Source of the DNA: Chitinophaga sp. GbtcB8
GTDB lineage: Bacteria; Bacteroidota; Bacteroidia; Chitinophagales; Chitinophagaceae
Assembly (NCBI RefSeq): GCF_019091455.1
Contig: NZ_JAGXJN010000033.1
Span: 1 to 64,000, forward strand
Direction: 5' to 3'
DNA: 64,000 bases
The notes under the pieces were generated by a model. That model ran no database searches. It was not told where the DNA came from and saw only the letters and a program-made list of their open reading frames with translations. The translations under genes and the position numbers were made by a program. Shown here piece after piece: positions 52,890 to 62,041 of this stretch (position 1 is the stretch's first letter; the number at the start of each line of letters is the position of its first letter).

Positions 52890-55800
52890 ATGTCTGATCT
52901 GTTCAAAAAAAATACACCATCCTCCCTTGCCGGACCTCATGCACTTATACTTTCCAGATTGCGGAACCGGTTGTTTGATACCAGCCGGCGTAACCGTTTG
53001 CTGTATTACAAAAGCGGCAGCCGTTTTGTAAACCTTAGCACAGGCAGTGTGCCCCTGGCATTAAAACCGGAATACATTTCCCCTGCTGCCCTGCTTAGCT
53101 GGAACAACATCAGCAAAGCTGTAAAAGGCGAAAAAGACCTGTTGCTGAATGAGCGGTTGCATTTCCGGGAACACCCTTACCTGCAGCCGCAGCTGAATGG
53201 CATACGCCAGCAGTCGGAGAGCGATGAGCGGGAGTATGGCTTTAGCCAGCTAAAGCTGGTGGTAGCCTTTTTACACTGGCATAATTTAACTATCGAGAAC
53301 AGCGCCCGCATTCAAAGCCCTTTATTGCTGCTGCCGGTAAAGCTTAAACGCAGCAAAGGCGTGCCGGACGACCGGTTCACCTTAGAGCTGCAGGATAATA
53401 TGGCCACTGTAAACCCGGTGCTGGCGCAGTACCTACAGGAGCTGTACGGTATTACCTTACCGGAAACTTTGGCATTTGAAAAAGATACCATGCAGGTCTT
53501 TTACGAAACGGTGAAAGCACCGATTGAAAACGCAGGACAGCAGGTACAATTACATTTCAGCGAAGAGCCGGAAGTAACGCCACAATATTACACTGCACAA
53601 CAAACCCTTATCACTTACCTGAAACGCTTAGGTAAAACACCTGATATAACAGAAATACCCGCACCTGTTATAATACAGGATCCTCACCACTGGGAGCTGG
53701 ATGTATGTAACCTGGTGCTGGGAAATTTCAACTATAAAAAAATGAGCCTGGTAAGCGATTATAACCAGGCTTTGGAACAAACCACCGCGCACCCGGTATT
53801 TGCAGAGCTGTTCAGCGAACAGCCCAAGGCACCGGCCCTGGCGCCTGCCAGCCATTCCCCGGCCGACTGGTACCATGTGATCAGCGCTGATCCTACGCAA
53901 ACCAATGCCATCCTGCAGGGCAGAACAGGGCGGAGCTATATTATACAAGGCCCGCCCGGCACCGGTAAAAGCCAGACCATCACCAACCTGATAGCAGATT
54001 ATTTAGCGCAGGGCAAAACCGTGCTGTTTGTTTGTGAAAAAAGAGCTGCGCTGGATGTAGTGTACCACCGCCTGCAGCAGAACAAGCTGGCAGAGCTGTG
54101 CTGTTATATTCACGATAGCCAGGCTGATAAGAAAACATTTATCCAGGAGCTCAAAGCCGTGTATGACGATTTTCTGCGCTCCAAGATGGACCTTACCCAC
54201 CTGACCTTACGGCGGCAAATAGCCGTTGAACATTTGCAACGGCAGCTGCAGGTATTACAAGCCTATCATGCCCGGCAAAATAACCAGTATGAAAATACCG
54301 GGCTGCCTACGCGGGAGCTGATAGCGCGGCTGGTAGCGCTGCAGCCGCATATGCCCACACTGGATGCACAACAGCAGGCCGATATGCCCGGTTACAGCCA
54401 GTGGCTTGAGTTTGGCGATACGCTGCAAAACCTGGGCAGTGTGCTGGAACAACAGGGCGCTGATGCTGCATTTGCAAAACACCCCTTCCGTAATTTAGGT
54501 AATGCGGTCATACTGTCTGACCAGGCCTTTACCCTGGTGAATAATATGGCCTCACACGCGCAGGGCGCTATTGACCATGTTGTACGCATCATTACCACCA
54601 ACCAGTTGCCTTATGAATACACGGAAAAGCTGTTGAGCATTATTACATTGGTGAAAACAGCCGCTGTACTGGCGCCACTGGCAGAGAGCAGTAATTTGCA
54701 GCTGGTAGACCCTGCGCATAAAGAAGCCAAACGTTTTGAAAAAGCTTACCGGCAATACCGGAAATTACAAAAGGCCTATAAACAAACGGTAAAAGCCAAT
54801 AGTAAATGGCTGCAGAAATTCAGCGCACAGGAAACCAAACATGGATTAGCTATTGCTCATAAATATGAACGGTCTTTTTTCCGCTTCTTCAGCGGCTCCT
54901 GGAAACGCTTAAAAAAAGAGCTGTTACGCGCCTACGATTTTACCGGCCACCAGCTGCCGCCTGCCTACAGCGACGTGCTGCAGCAGCTGCAGGAGGAATA
55001 TGCCGCACTTGAAAAAGCACAGGAACACCTGCGGGCCACACAGCAAAAATACCGGGTAGATAATCTGCAGACCATTCACATAGGTATTGAAACACTGCGG
55101 CGTAAGCTGGGCAACGCGCATGTTGATTACCTGCTGCAACACCCCGCTGCCAATGAGCTGGTGATGCAGCTGAATGCACTGAACAATACCCTGCACCAGC
55201 TGGAGCTGCAGCTGCAGCAATCGCTGTACCGGTACGAACAGAAATCACTGTTACAGGTAAACGAAGAGCTGACAGCCATCAGCAAAAATGCTGGAGCTGT
55301 ACAAAAACTGCTGCCTGCATTGCAGGCCTTTGCCGCATTGCCATTGCCTTTGCAGGAAGTGATCCGCCATATTCCCTTAACGCCGTTACAGGCGGAAGCA
55401 GCCATGGCGCATACTTCCCTGCAATTAATACTGGACCGTAACCCTGCTTTTGCAGCCACCACCCATGCCACCCTGCAACAGGTGGTAAAAGAAATAGCAC
55501 AAACCTACCAGTACTTACTGGTGCTGAACAGTGATTATATACGCGCTACCAGGCGGCAGCAGTTCCTGCAGCATTATGCCATTAGCCATACGGCCGCCAG
55601 CCAGCTGAAACCGGAACAGAAAATATTAAAGAAAGCCTATGCAGAAGGCCGGCGCATCCTGGAACATGAAATGAGCAAAACCATGCGTTTCCGCAGCATA
55701 CGGGAAATGGCATCCTATGAAAGCGGTTTGGTGTTAAAAGATATTAAACCGGTATGGCTCATGAGCCCATTAAGCGTGAGCGACAGCCTGCCCATGAATG

Positions 55801-57143
55801 CCTGCTTATTTGACGTGGTTATTTTTGATGAAGCCAGCCAGATACCGGTGGAAGAAGGGATACCCGCACTTTTCCGCGCGCCGCAAACCATTATTGTGGG
55901 CGATGATAAACAGATGCCGCCGGGTCAGTTCTTCCAGCACCGCAGTGCAGATGCTGAAGATGCAGACCTGCCGGAAGCTGAAGCAGCCTACCCTACGGAT
56001 GCAGAAAGCCTGCTGGTGCAGGGTGCAGGCAAATTACCCGGCACTATGCTAAGCTGGCATTACCGCAGCCGGTATGAATCGCTGATCAGTTTTTCCAACC
56101 ACGCATTTTATGGCGCAGAGCTGCTCACCATACCAGACCATACCACCCCTGCACAGCAAACACCATTACAGCAGGTGTTACAGCCGGAAGAAGGAGCTGT
56201 CAACGCAGCACAGCTGCTGCAAAACAGCATCAGCTACCATTACTTACCGGAAGGCATCTACGAAAACCGCCGCAATACAGCTGAAGCGGGGTATATTGCT
56301 TACATTGTAAAACAGCTGCTGCTGGATAATGTGCAGGACAGTATTGGCATTGTAGCCTTCAGCCAGGAACAGCAGGGCGCTATTACAGATGCGCTTAGCG
56401 CGCTGGCCGCTACGGACCGGGAATTTGAAGCGCTGCTGGAAAATGCATATAACCGGGAAGAAGGCGGACAGTTCACCGGCCTGTTTGTAAAAAACCTGGA
56501 GAATGTACAGGGAGATGAAAGGGACATCATTATTATAAGCGTTTGTTACGGGCCCGACCGGCAACGGGATATGCGCATGAACTTTGGCCCCGTAAACCGC
56601 CGTGGTGGCGAGAAAAGACTGAACGTAATATTCAGCCGGGCCAGGAAACACATGGCGGTAGTAAGCAGCATACAACACCACCACATTACCAATGAGCATA
56701 ATGACGGCGCACGTTACTTTAAACGCTTTTTACAATATGCGGAAATGGTAAGCAATGGCAACATGCCGCAGGCCCGGGAAATACTGGATAACCTGGTGCT
56801 ACCGGGTACCCGGTCTTTTTACGCTGCTGAGGGGAACAATATTGTAAGTGAGCAGATCAAAACAGCATTGGAAACAGCCGGTTACACGGTAGATGTAAAT
56901 GTGGGGCAAAGCAGCTTTAAATGCTCCTTAGCTGTAAAACGGCAGGCTGCTGATACAAACTATAGCTTAGGCATTCTACTGGATGATGCCACCCATTATT
57001 ATAACGATAACCTTATAGAACAATATTACCAACGCCCCGCTATTTTACAGGCCTTTGGCTGGCAAACGCTGAATGTGTATGCAAAAGACTGGCTGGAAGA
57101 CCGGGATAAGGTGATGGGGATGATTTTAGGAATGCTGAAATAA
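52890..57143 (+). CDS. DUF4011 superfamily 1 helicase with C-terminal REase-like domain
   Basis: The 1417-residue protein begins with a DUF4011 region (LILSRLRNRLFDTSRRNRLLYY) and has SF1 motifs: Walker A GPPGTGKSQTITN (~355), a long coiled-coil-bearing insert (~430-880), DEAS box VVIFDEASQIPVEEG (~980), VGDDKQMPP, HYRSRYESLI, LENVQGDERDIIII and RLNVIFSRARKHM. The last ~100 residues match the Vsr/MTES_1575 endonuclease-like fold (TVDVNVGQSSFKCSLAV, LGILLDDATHYY, FGWQTLNVYAKDW). In family members I recall, the first motif reads RIDLAV and the second IECDG; here Asp is Ser and Glu is Leu, so nuclease activity may be lost. Such helicases are linked to phage defence or DNA repair. RmuC follows downstream. 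Confidence 0.85.
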   Translation: MSDLFKKNTPSSLAGPHALILSRLRNRLFDTSRRNRLLYYKSGSRFVNLSTGSVPLALKPEYISPAALLSWNNISKAVKGEKDLLLNERLHFREHPYLQPQLNGIRQQSESDEREYGFSQLKLVVAFLHWHNLTIENSARIQSPLLLLPVKLKRSKGVPDDRFTLELQDNMATVNPVLAQYLQELYGITLPETLAFEKDTMQVFYETVKAPIENAGQQVQLHFSEEPEVTPQYYTAQQTLITYLKRLGKTPDITEIPAPVIIQDPHHWELDVCNLVLGNFNYKKMSLVSDYNQALEQTTAHPVFAELFSEQPKAPALAPASHSPADWYHVISADPTQTNAILQGRTGRSYIIQGPPGTGKSQTITNLIADYLAQGKTVLFVCEKRAALDVVYHRLQQNKLAELCCYIHDSQADKKTFIQELKAVYDDFLRSKMDLTHLTLRRQIAVEHLQRQLQVLQAYHARQNNQYENTGLPTRELIARLVALQPHMPTLDAQQQADMPGYSQWLEFGDTLQNLGSVLEQQGADAAFAKHPFRNLGNAVILSDQAFTLVNNMASHAQGAIDHVVRIITTNQLPYEYTEKLLSIITLVKTAAVLAPLAESSNLQLVDPAHKEAKRFEKAYRQYRKLQKAYKQTVKANSKWLQKFSAQETKHGLAIAHKYERSFFRFFSGSWKRLKKELLRAYDFTGHQLPPAYSDVLQQLQEEYAALEKAQEHLRATQQKYRVDNLQTIHIGIETLRRKLGNAHVDYLLQHPAANELVMQLNALNNTLHQLELQLQQSLYRYEQKSLLQVNEELTAISKNAGAVQKLLPALQAFAALPLPLQEVIRHIPLTPLQAEAAMAHTSLQLILDRNPAFAATTHATLQQVVKEIAQTYQYLLVLNSDYIRATRRQQFLQHYAISHTAASQLKPEQKILKKAYAEGRRILEHEMSKTMRFRSIREMASYESGLVLKDIKPVWLMSPLSVSDSLPMNACLFDVVIFDEASQIPVEEGIPALFRAPQTIIVGDDKQMPPGQFFQHRSADAEDADLPEAEAAYPTDAESLLVQGAGKLPGTMLSWHYRSRYESLISFSNHAFYGAELLTIPDHTTPAQQTPLQQVLQPEEGAVNAAQLLQNSISYHYLPEGIYENRRNTAEAGYIAYIVKQLLLDNVQDSIGIVAFSQEQQGAITDALSALAATDREFEALLENAYNREEGGQFTGLFVKNLENVQGDERDIIIISVCYGPDRQRDMRMNFGPVNRRGGEKRLNVIFSRARKHMAVVSSIQHHHITNEHNDGARYFKRFLQYAEMVSNGNMPQAREILDNLVLPGTRSFYAAEGNNIVSEQIKTALETAGYTVDVNVGQSSFKCSLAVKRQAADTNYSLGILLDDATHYYNDNLIEQYYQRPAILQAFGWQTLNVYAKDWLEDRDKVMGMILGMLK

Positions 57144-57210
57144 GAGAAGGATACAGGATTATGAACAGGCGGCCTTTTTAATTTGTACTTTTTACTTTTA
57201 ACTTTTCACA

Positions 57211-58548
57211 ATGGAAATAATATATGTATTACTGGCTGTGATATTACTGCTGCTGGTAGTAGTGCTGGTAATGGTGAATAAAGCCGCCAATACCTCCCGC
57301 CAAAACACCTTACAATATAAAACAGATCAGCTGCTGGATAGCCTGCACCGGCTGGAAGCCGCTATGAAACAGGAAATGGTGACCAACCGTGCAGAAACCA
57401 ATGAAGCGGCAAAAAACACGCGCACGGAAATGACAGCCTCCCTGCAGGTATTTGGCGGGCAGCTTTCCACTGCTATGAAAACCACCAGCGACCTGCAAAA
57501 GAACCAGCTGGAAACTTTTTCTACTAACCTGAATATGCTAACCCGCAGCATGGAAGACAAGCTGCAATACTTAACCAGCTCCCTGGATAAAAAGATCACG
57601 GACCTGCAATCCGGCAATGAAAAAAAGCTGGATGAGATGCGGGCCACAGTAGATGAAAAGCTTCAAAAGACACTGGAAACACGCTTAGGAGAATCGTTCC
57701 GTTTGGTAAGCGAGCGCCTGGAAGCCGTGCACAAAGGATTAGGTGATATGCAGCAGCTGGCCACCGGTGTAGGTGACCTGAAACGCGTGCTCACCAACGT
57801 GAAAACCAGGGGCATCTTAGGCGAATACCAGCTGGAAAATATGCTGGACCAGCTGTTAACGCCGGAGCAATATGCCAAAAATGTAAAAACTAAAGCCGGC
57901 TCCAATGCGCTGGTGGAATTTGCGGTAAAGCTGCCGGGCAAAAACCCCGAACAGGCATTATGGCTCCCTATTGATTCCAAGTTCCCGAAAGAAGATTTTG
58001 AGCTGCTGATAGAAGCCTATGATAAGGCTATCCCGGAAGCAATTGAAGAATGCCGCAAGAACTTTATAAAAGGCATTAAAAAATGCGCGGTTGATATCTT
58101 TAGCAAATACATTGATCCGCCTAACACTACTGACTTTGCTATTTTATTCCTGCCCTTTGAAAGCCTGTATGCAGAAGTGATCCGCACACCGGGTTTGTTT
58201 GAGGCCATACAAAGGGAATCCCGCATTATTATTACGGGTCCCACTACCCTTTCCGCCCTGCTGAATAGTTTGCAGATGGGTTTCCGTACGCTGGCCATTG
58301 AAAAACGTTCCAGCGAAGTATGGCAGCTGCTGGGCGCCGTGAAAACGGAGTTCGGCAACTTTGGAACTATTTTGGATAAAACACAGAAGAAATTACAGGA
58401 AGCCAGCAACGTAATTGATGAAGCAGGACGCAGGTCGCGCTCCATAGAACGCAAGCTGCGCAATGTGCAGGAGCTGCCTGCAGAACAGGTGAATTTATTA
58501 TTAGGCGATATAGCTACCCCTACTGTTGCAAACGATGATGAAAAATAA
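57211..58548 (+). CDS. rmuC: DNA recombination protein RmuC
   Basis: The 445-residue protein has an N-terminal membrane helix (IIYVLLAVILLLLVVVLVMVN), a long coiled coil (~50-200: MKTTSDLQKNQLETFSTN, KKLDEMRATVDEKLQK) and the RmuC nuclease-like domain (~205-400: GILGEYQLENMLDQLLTPEQY, WLPIDSKFPKEDFELL, FLPFESLYAEVI). RmuC limits rearrangement by acting on DNA ends at the membrane. The gene follows the DUF4011 helicase after 67 bases in the same direction. Confidence 0.95.
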   Translation: MEIIYVLLAVILLLLVVVLVMVNKAANTSRQNTLQYKTDQLLDSLHRLEAAMKQEMVTNRAETNEAAKNTRTEMTASLQVFGGQLSTAMKTTSDLQKNQLETFSTNLNMLTRSMEDKLQYLTSSLDKKITDLQSGNEKKLDEMRATVDEKLQKTLETRLGESFRLVSERLEAVHKGLGDMQQLATGVGDLKRVLTNVKTRGILGEYQLENMLDQLLTPEQYAKNVKTKAGSNALVEFAVKLPGKNPEQALWLPIDSKFPKEDFELLIEAYDKAIPEAIEECRKNFIKGIKKCAVDIFSKYIDPPNTTDFAILFLPFESLYAEVIRTPGLFEAIQRESRIIITGPTTLSALLNSLQMGFRTLAIEKRSSEVWQLLGAVKTEFGNFGTILDKTQKKLQEASNVIDEAGRRSRSIERKLRNVQELPAEQVNLLLGDIATPTVANDDEK

Positions 58549-58607
58549 TATCTTGTTAGTATTGTAAACCTGTTTTTTTTATTGTAAAACCCAAATCTTC
58601 CACCAGT

Positions 58608-59630
58608 ATGAAAACACCTCTCCTGTATGTTATAGGCGTATGCCTGTTGGCAGGCGCCTGCGCTAAAAACAATGCAGCCAATGATACTGCCGGTAATGAA
58701 TTAACGGCCAAAAGCAAAGCCACTGCGCTGGCAGCTCCTTCTGATCTTACCCGTGCAGAGCTGCGGCATATTATTGAAAACGTTACGGGCGCTGATGCGC
58801 ACATTTACAATGCAAAAGATAACGTTGGCCATACTATGGACTGCGCAAAAATCATTGCCAATCCCAGTGGCGGATTTATTGCTGTGTACCATACGTATGT
58901 AAATGGCCAGGCAAAGGTAAACCTGGCTTCTTCGACCGATGTATTACACTGGACATGGATCCGCGAGCTGGCCGGCAGCAACACAGGCAGCGCATCGCAA
59001 CCTACCATTGCTGTTGCAGCCGATGGCGGTTTTGTAATGGCCTGGGAGCAGGAGCCTAATAACCATTTGAAGTTTGTGTATTTCCGTAACTGGACGGATC
59101 TGCAAAACGGTGCGGTAAATAAAAGTTTTAATGCGCCGCAAACACTTTCCTCCTGCGCAGAAGGTACGCCTAACCTGTATTATGCCAGCAGCACCCGGCT
59201 GGATGTGGGGCATCATTTTTATTCCAACTGTGATGTGGACCGGCAGGCCCGCGGCACTCTCACCAACTTTAATACCTGGACCACCAGCAAGCAGCCCAAC
59301 TTTGATAATGCCTTATTATACTGGGGCGTAAAAGGTAACATTGGCGACCGGGATGCTGCCGTTTACAAAGGTTACAACTTTGGCGTAATTGAAGGCCAGG
59401 GCACCAAAGGTGATTTTGGTACCTGGCGTACGTATTTGTATGATTACCAGACCGGCAATGCAGACACACTACATATTGTAACAGATCATGGCAGCAAGGC
59501 CTTCGCCAATCCTACCATTGCCAATACGGTGATAAACGGGCAGAACGCGATATTGGTAACCTTGTTTGTACCCAGCGAGAATAGTGGCGGCGGGGAAGCC
59601 GGGGAGCTGATCTATTATAAGAAGTATTAA
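58608..59630 (+). CDS. Lipoprotein with propeller-like domain, unknown substrate
   Basis: The 340-residue protein has lipobox LLAGACAK (Cys18), a short Ala/Thr-rich linker, and repeats (GFIAVYHTYVNGQAKVNLASS, GGFVMAWEQEPNNHLKFVYFR, YYWGVKGN-type) resembling a five-bladed beta-propeller of the GH43/BNR kind, including DRDAAVYKGYNFGVIEGQG. It is likely anchored at the outer membrane facing carbohydrate. No catalytic set is certain. A two-start palindrome follows its stop, so it is probably single-gene. Confidence 0.75.
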   Translation: MKTPLLYVIGVCLLAGACAKNNAANDTAGNELTAKSKATALAAPSDLTRAELRHIIENVTGADAHIYNAKDNVGHTMDCAKIIANPSGGFIAVYHTYVNGQAKVNLASSTDVLHWTWIRELAGSNTGSASQPTIAVAADGGFVMAWEQEPNNHLKFVYFRNWTDLQNGAVNKSFNAPQTLSSCAEGTPNLYYASSTRLDVGHHFYSNCDVDRQARGTLTNFNTWTTSKQPNFDNALLYWGVKGNIGDRDAAVYKGYNFGVIEGQGTKGDFGTWRTYLYDYQTGNADTLHIVTDHGSKAFANPTIANTVINGQNAILVTLFVPSENSGGGEAGELIYYKKY

Positions 59631-59649
59631 GAATTCTCTTAAAAAAAAT

Positions 59650-59699
59650 TTGCGTAGTTAAACATCTACCTTTAAATTAGTAGCCAAATAGCTACGCAA
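59650..59699. promoter_or_regulatory. Nested palindrome upstream of the YdeI-family gene
   Basis: A 50-bp symmetric element: outer arms TTGCGTAG (59650-59657) and CTACGCAA (59692-59699). Within it are two 16-bp sites of GTAG-N8-CTAC (59654-59669 and 59680-59695), 26 bases apart. TACCTTTA (59667-59674) resembles a -7 box and lies at the junction, but a -33 element at the right distance is not seen. The arrangement recalls the twin ArsR operator at 23.5 kb. Confidence 0.6.
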
Positions 59700-59833
59700 T
59701 AATTTAAAGGATCGTATAGTTTGGTGCTAAGGCATGGGGTTATGCAGACTTTTCTTTGTCATGTACATCCAGTCTGTGGCATCATGCATTCAGGCCCTGC
59801 AGACAGCAAGCTTATTTCAGTTAACTTTAATAA

Positions 59834-60424
59834 ATGAATAAAATGAATCCAAAGGTTGATTTCTACTTCGATAAATCCGAAAAATGGCAGAAAGAACTAA
59901 AACAATTGAGAGCGATCGCGCTGGATTGCGGGCTCACGGAAGAATTGAAGTGGGGCTGTCCTTGTTACACGCTTCAGAAAAGCAACGTTGTTTTAATACA
60001 CGAGTTTAAAGAATACTGTGCGTACTTATTCTTCAAAGGCGTGTTATTAAATGACACCAATGGCATTTTAATTCAGCAAACGGAGAATGTGCAGTCCGCG
60101 CGCCAGATCCGTTTTACTAATGTCCGGGAAATAGTGGAGATGAAGGACATCCTGAAAACCTATATTTATGAAGCCATTGCCGTAGAGGAAGCCGGCTTGA
60201 AAGTAACTTTAAAAAAGACAGCAGAATTTAATGTTCCCGAAGAATTTCAAAAGAAACTGGATAAGATGCCTGCCCTGAAAAAAGCTTTTGAAGCATTAAC
60301 CCCAGGCCGGCAGAGAGCATACCTTTTTCATTTCTCTCAACCCAAACAATCCAAAACCCGGGAGGCAAGGGTTGAAAAATATACGAAGCAAATACTCAAT
60401 GGAAAGGGGTTGGATGATGAGTGA
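59834..60424 (+). CDS. YdeI/DUF1801-family protein
   Basis: The 196-residue protein has FYFDKSEKWQKELKQLRAIALDCGLTEELKWGCPCYTL, the DUF1801 start, GNVVLIHEFKEYCAYLFFKG-like strands, and the C-terminal OmdA-type FHFSQPKQSKTREARVEKYTKQI helix. This is the YdeI-family layout. The family role is not settled; links to stress responses are reported. It starts at the Met at 59834 or 59843. The nested palindrome at 59650 suggests regulation by an ArsR-like protein not encoded nearby. Confidence 0.88.
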   Translation: MNKMNPKVDFYFDKSEKWQKELKQLRAIALDCGLTEELKWGCPCYTLQKSNVVLIHEFKEYCAYLFFKGVLLNDTNGILIQQTENVQSARQIRFTNVREIVEMKDILKTYIYEAIAVEEAGLKVTLKKTAEFNVPEEFQKKLDKMPALKKAFEALTPGRQRAYLFHFSQPKQSKTREARVEKYTKQILNGKGLDDE

Positions 60425-60426
60425 TC

Positions 60427-60461
60427 ATTAGCCTTTAGCTATTAGCGTTTAGCGTTTAGCA
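60427..60461 (+). repeat. Short tandem TTTAGC repeats after the YdeI-family gene
   Basis: Degenerate 6-8 base units (ATTAGCC TTTAGCT ATTAGCG TTTAGCG TTTAGCA) follow the stop codon. No matching complementary arm is near, so this is not an evident terminator. Similar short tracts are seen elsewhere in this window only as TTTTTAC-type motifs. Confidence 0.5.
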
Positions 60462-60489
60462 TTCATTTCCCCCCACTCATCCTTCCCTC

Positions 60490-60521
60490 TTTGGATTTTA
60501 ATAATACTTCCCGTACGTTTG
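60490..60521 (+). promoter_or_regulatory. Promoter of the cobalamin uptake operon
   Basis: TTTG at 60490-60493, 20 bases, then TACGTTTG at 60514-60521: an exact match to the Bacteroidota -33/-7 pattern. RNA would start near 60526-60529, immediately before the riboswitch. Confidence 0.8.
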
Positions 60522-60525
60522 CATT

Positions 60526-60720
60526 CGCATTTGGTGCCCGGTGTAAAAAACCGGGCTTAAAAGGGAATCCGGTGTAATACCGGAGCTATCCCCGTAGCTG
60601 TGATCCTGCTCCCAACCTGTTGGGACGTTTTTCCGGAGTACTGCATGCCACTGTTCAATTAGAATGGGAAGGCTGCCGGAAAAGCAGGAGAGCCAGAAGA
60701 CCTGCCAAGGTGCAATCAGT
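60526..60720 (+). promoter_or_regulatory. Cobalamin (B12) riboswitch
   Basis: The 5' part has TGGTGCCCGG...CCGGGCTTAAAAGGGAA followed by TCCGGTGTAATACCGGA and GCTATCCCCGTAGCTGTGATCC, a layout diagnostic of cobalamin riboswitches. The B12 box GCCAGAAGACCTGCC lies at 60692-60706. Between are a variable arm and the junction segment GCATGCCACTG (60643-60653). It lies in the 5' leader of the BtuG-like gene, 190 bases before its start, so expression should fall when corrinoid is plentiful. Boundaries are approximate. Confidence 0.92.
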
Positions 60721-60808
60721 CATTCAGCGCTTTCGGGTGAAAGGCCAGGAATGTAAGCCTACCGGCATTATATTCTTTTTTACTGTATCGTTTTTACCCA
60801 TGGCGTGT

Positions 60809-60852
60809 AGTGCTGGTGCAATAATACCAGTACTTATTACAATTGTTTTTTT
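60809..60852 (+). terminator. Hairpin near riboswitch with T run: possible expression platform
   Basis: Arms AGTGCTGGT (60809-60817) and ACCAGTACT (60826-60834) pair over 9 bp with one G-U across an 8-base loop. Seven T residues follow at 60846-60852, 11 bases past the stem. It could be a conditional terminator between riboswitch and gene, but the T run is distant, so translational control is equally possible. Confidence 0.4.
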
Positions 60853-60911
60853 CCGGGCTGCTGGTCCGGCAGGCATTGTATGTCCCTGTATTTTTAAACC
60901 CATACGATCAT

Positions 60912-62039
60912 ATGAAAAAACAACTATTGCCCCTTTTGTTATTGGGAACCCTTACTGTTTTCTTTGCAGCCTGCCAGAAAGAAGAAACGCTACAGCCGCT
61001 GCAAAAAGAAGCAGCGGAGCTTGGAAAAGTTAATGCCCCGCAAACCGCGTTATTAGCAAATTATGCCAATGGCTTTTTTATTGCCAATGAAGGCTGGTTT
61101 GGCCATGGCACCGGCGACCTGCATTTTTATTCTTACAGTGGCGATAGCCTGGACCTGAATGTGTACCATCAGCAAAACCCCACCGGCGCACTGGGTACTG
61201 CCACCAGCACCCTGCAGTACGCTACCATTTTTAATGGCAAAATGTACATTGTAATTAAAGCAGGCGGCCCCATGGTGGTAACAGATGCCAATACCATGGT
61301 GGAAAGCGGCCGTGTGGCCACCCTGCCGCAGAATGACGGTCATGCGTTCATTGGTGTTGATGCTACGCACGGTTTGCTGAGCGCTAAAGATGGCGTGTAC
61401 CCGGTAACGTTACCCAGCCTGGCTATTGGCACCAAGATCAGCGCAGTGGCCGGTTATACCGGCGACATGCTGAAAGCCGGCAGTTATGTATTTGTACTTT
61501 CGCAAACTGATGGTATTGTAGCTATCAACAGCAGCACCTATGCATGGGTGAAAAATTTCGGCGCAGCCAACCTGGCTTTTGCATTGGGTAAAGACGGCGC
61601 TGTATATGCTACCAATGCTGATTCCCTGATCCGTATTGATCCCGCTACGCTGGGCCGTACCGCGCTAAAGCTACCCTTTAGCGTACCCTCACCCTGGGGT
61701 GCATGGCGGCATGCAGCTATTACTTCCTCTACACAGGAAAGCACCGTGTACATAGTGCGCAACAACGGTTTTGCCGGTGGCACACAGTTGTACCGTTATG
61801 TAATTGGTAACGCGGCTTCTTTAACTACACCTTTCATTACCCTGCCCAGCGGCCAGTTCTTTTATGGCGCAGGCGCAGCGTATAACAAAGATAAAAATGA
61901 GCTGGTGCTGACCACAATTAACGGCGCATTCACCGGCGATACCAACCGCATACTGATCTATGATGCTACCACAGCAGTATTGAAAAAGGCATTAACCTAT
62001 ACAGGCTGGTATTTCCCTGCTATGCCGATATTCCATTAA
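60912..62039 (+). CDS. BtuG-like cobalamin-binding surface lipoprotein (DUF5074/YncE-type propeller)
   Basis: Start set at 60912 (MKKQLLPLLLLGTLTVFFAACQKEE), which provides a lipoprotein signal with Cys at residue 21; the longer frame from 60843 is in the leader. The ~375-residue protein shows propeller-like repeats (GFFIANEGWFGHGTGDLHFYS, GKMYIVIKAGGPMVVTDANTM, IDPATLGRTALKLPFSVPSPW) typical of DUF5074/YncE. Its place between a cobalamin riboswitch and a TonB receptor gene points to BtuG function: capturing B12 at the cell surface for BtuB. The receptor gene begins two bases after its stop. Confidence 0.85.
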   Translation: MKKQLLPLLLLGTLTVFFAACQKEETLQPLQKEAAELGKVNAPQTALLANYANGFFIANEGWFGHGTGDLHFYSYSGDSLDLNVYHQQNPTGALGTATSTLQYATIFNGKMYIVIKAGGPMVVTDANTMVESGRVATLPQNDGHAFIGVDATHGLLSAKDGVYPVTLPSLAIGTKISAVAGYTGDMLKAGSYVFVLSQTDGIVAINSSTYAWVKNFGAANLAFALGKDGAVYATNADSLIRIDPATLGRTALKLPFSVPSPWGAWRHAAITSSTQESTVYIVRNNGFAGGTQLYRYVIGNAASLTTPFITLPSGQFFYGAGAAYNKDKNELVLTTINGAFTGDTNRILIYDATTAVLKKALTYTGWYFPAMPIFH

Positions 62040-62041
62040 TT

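Noticed and set aside
59734-59841. 35-codon ORF ahead of the YdeI-family gene
   Set aside because: No RBS seen, low complexity, and it overlaps the following start; a remnant of a lost gene is possible but unsupported.
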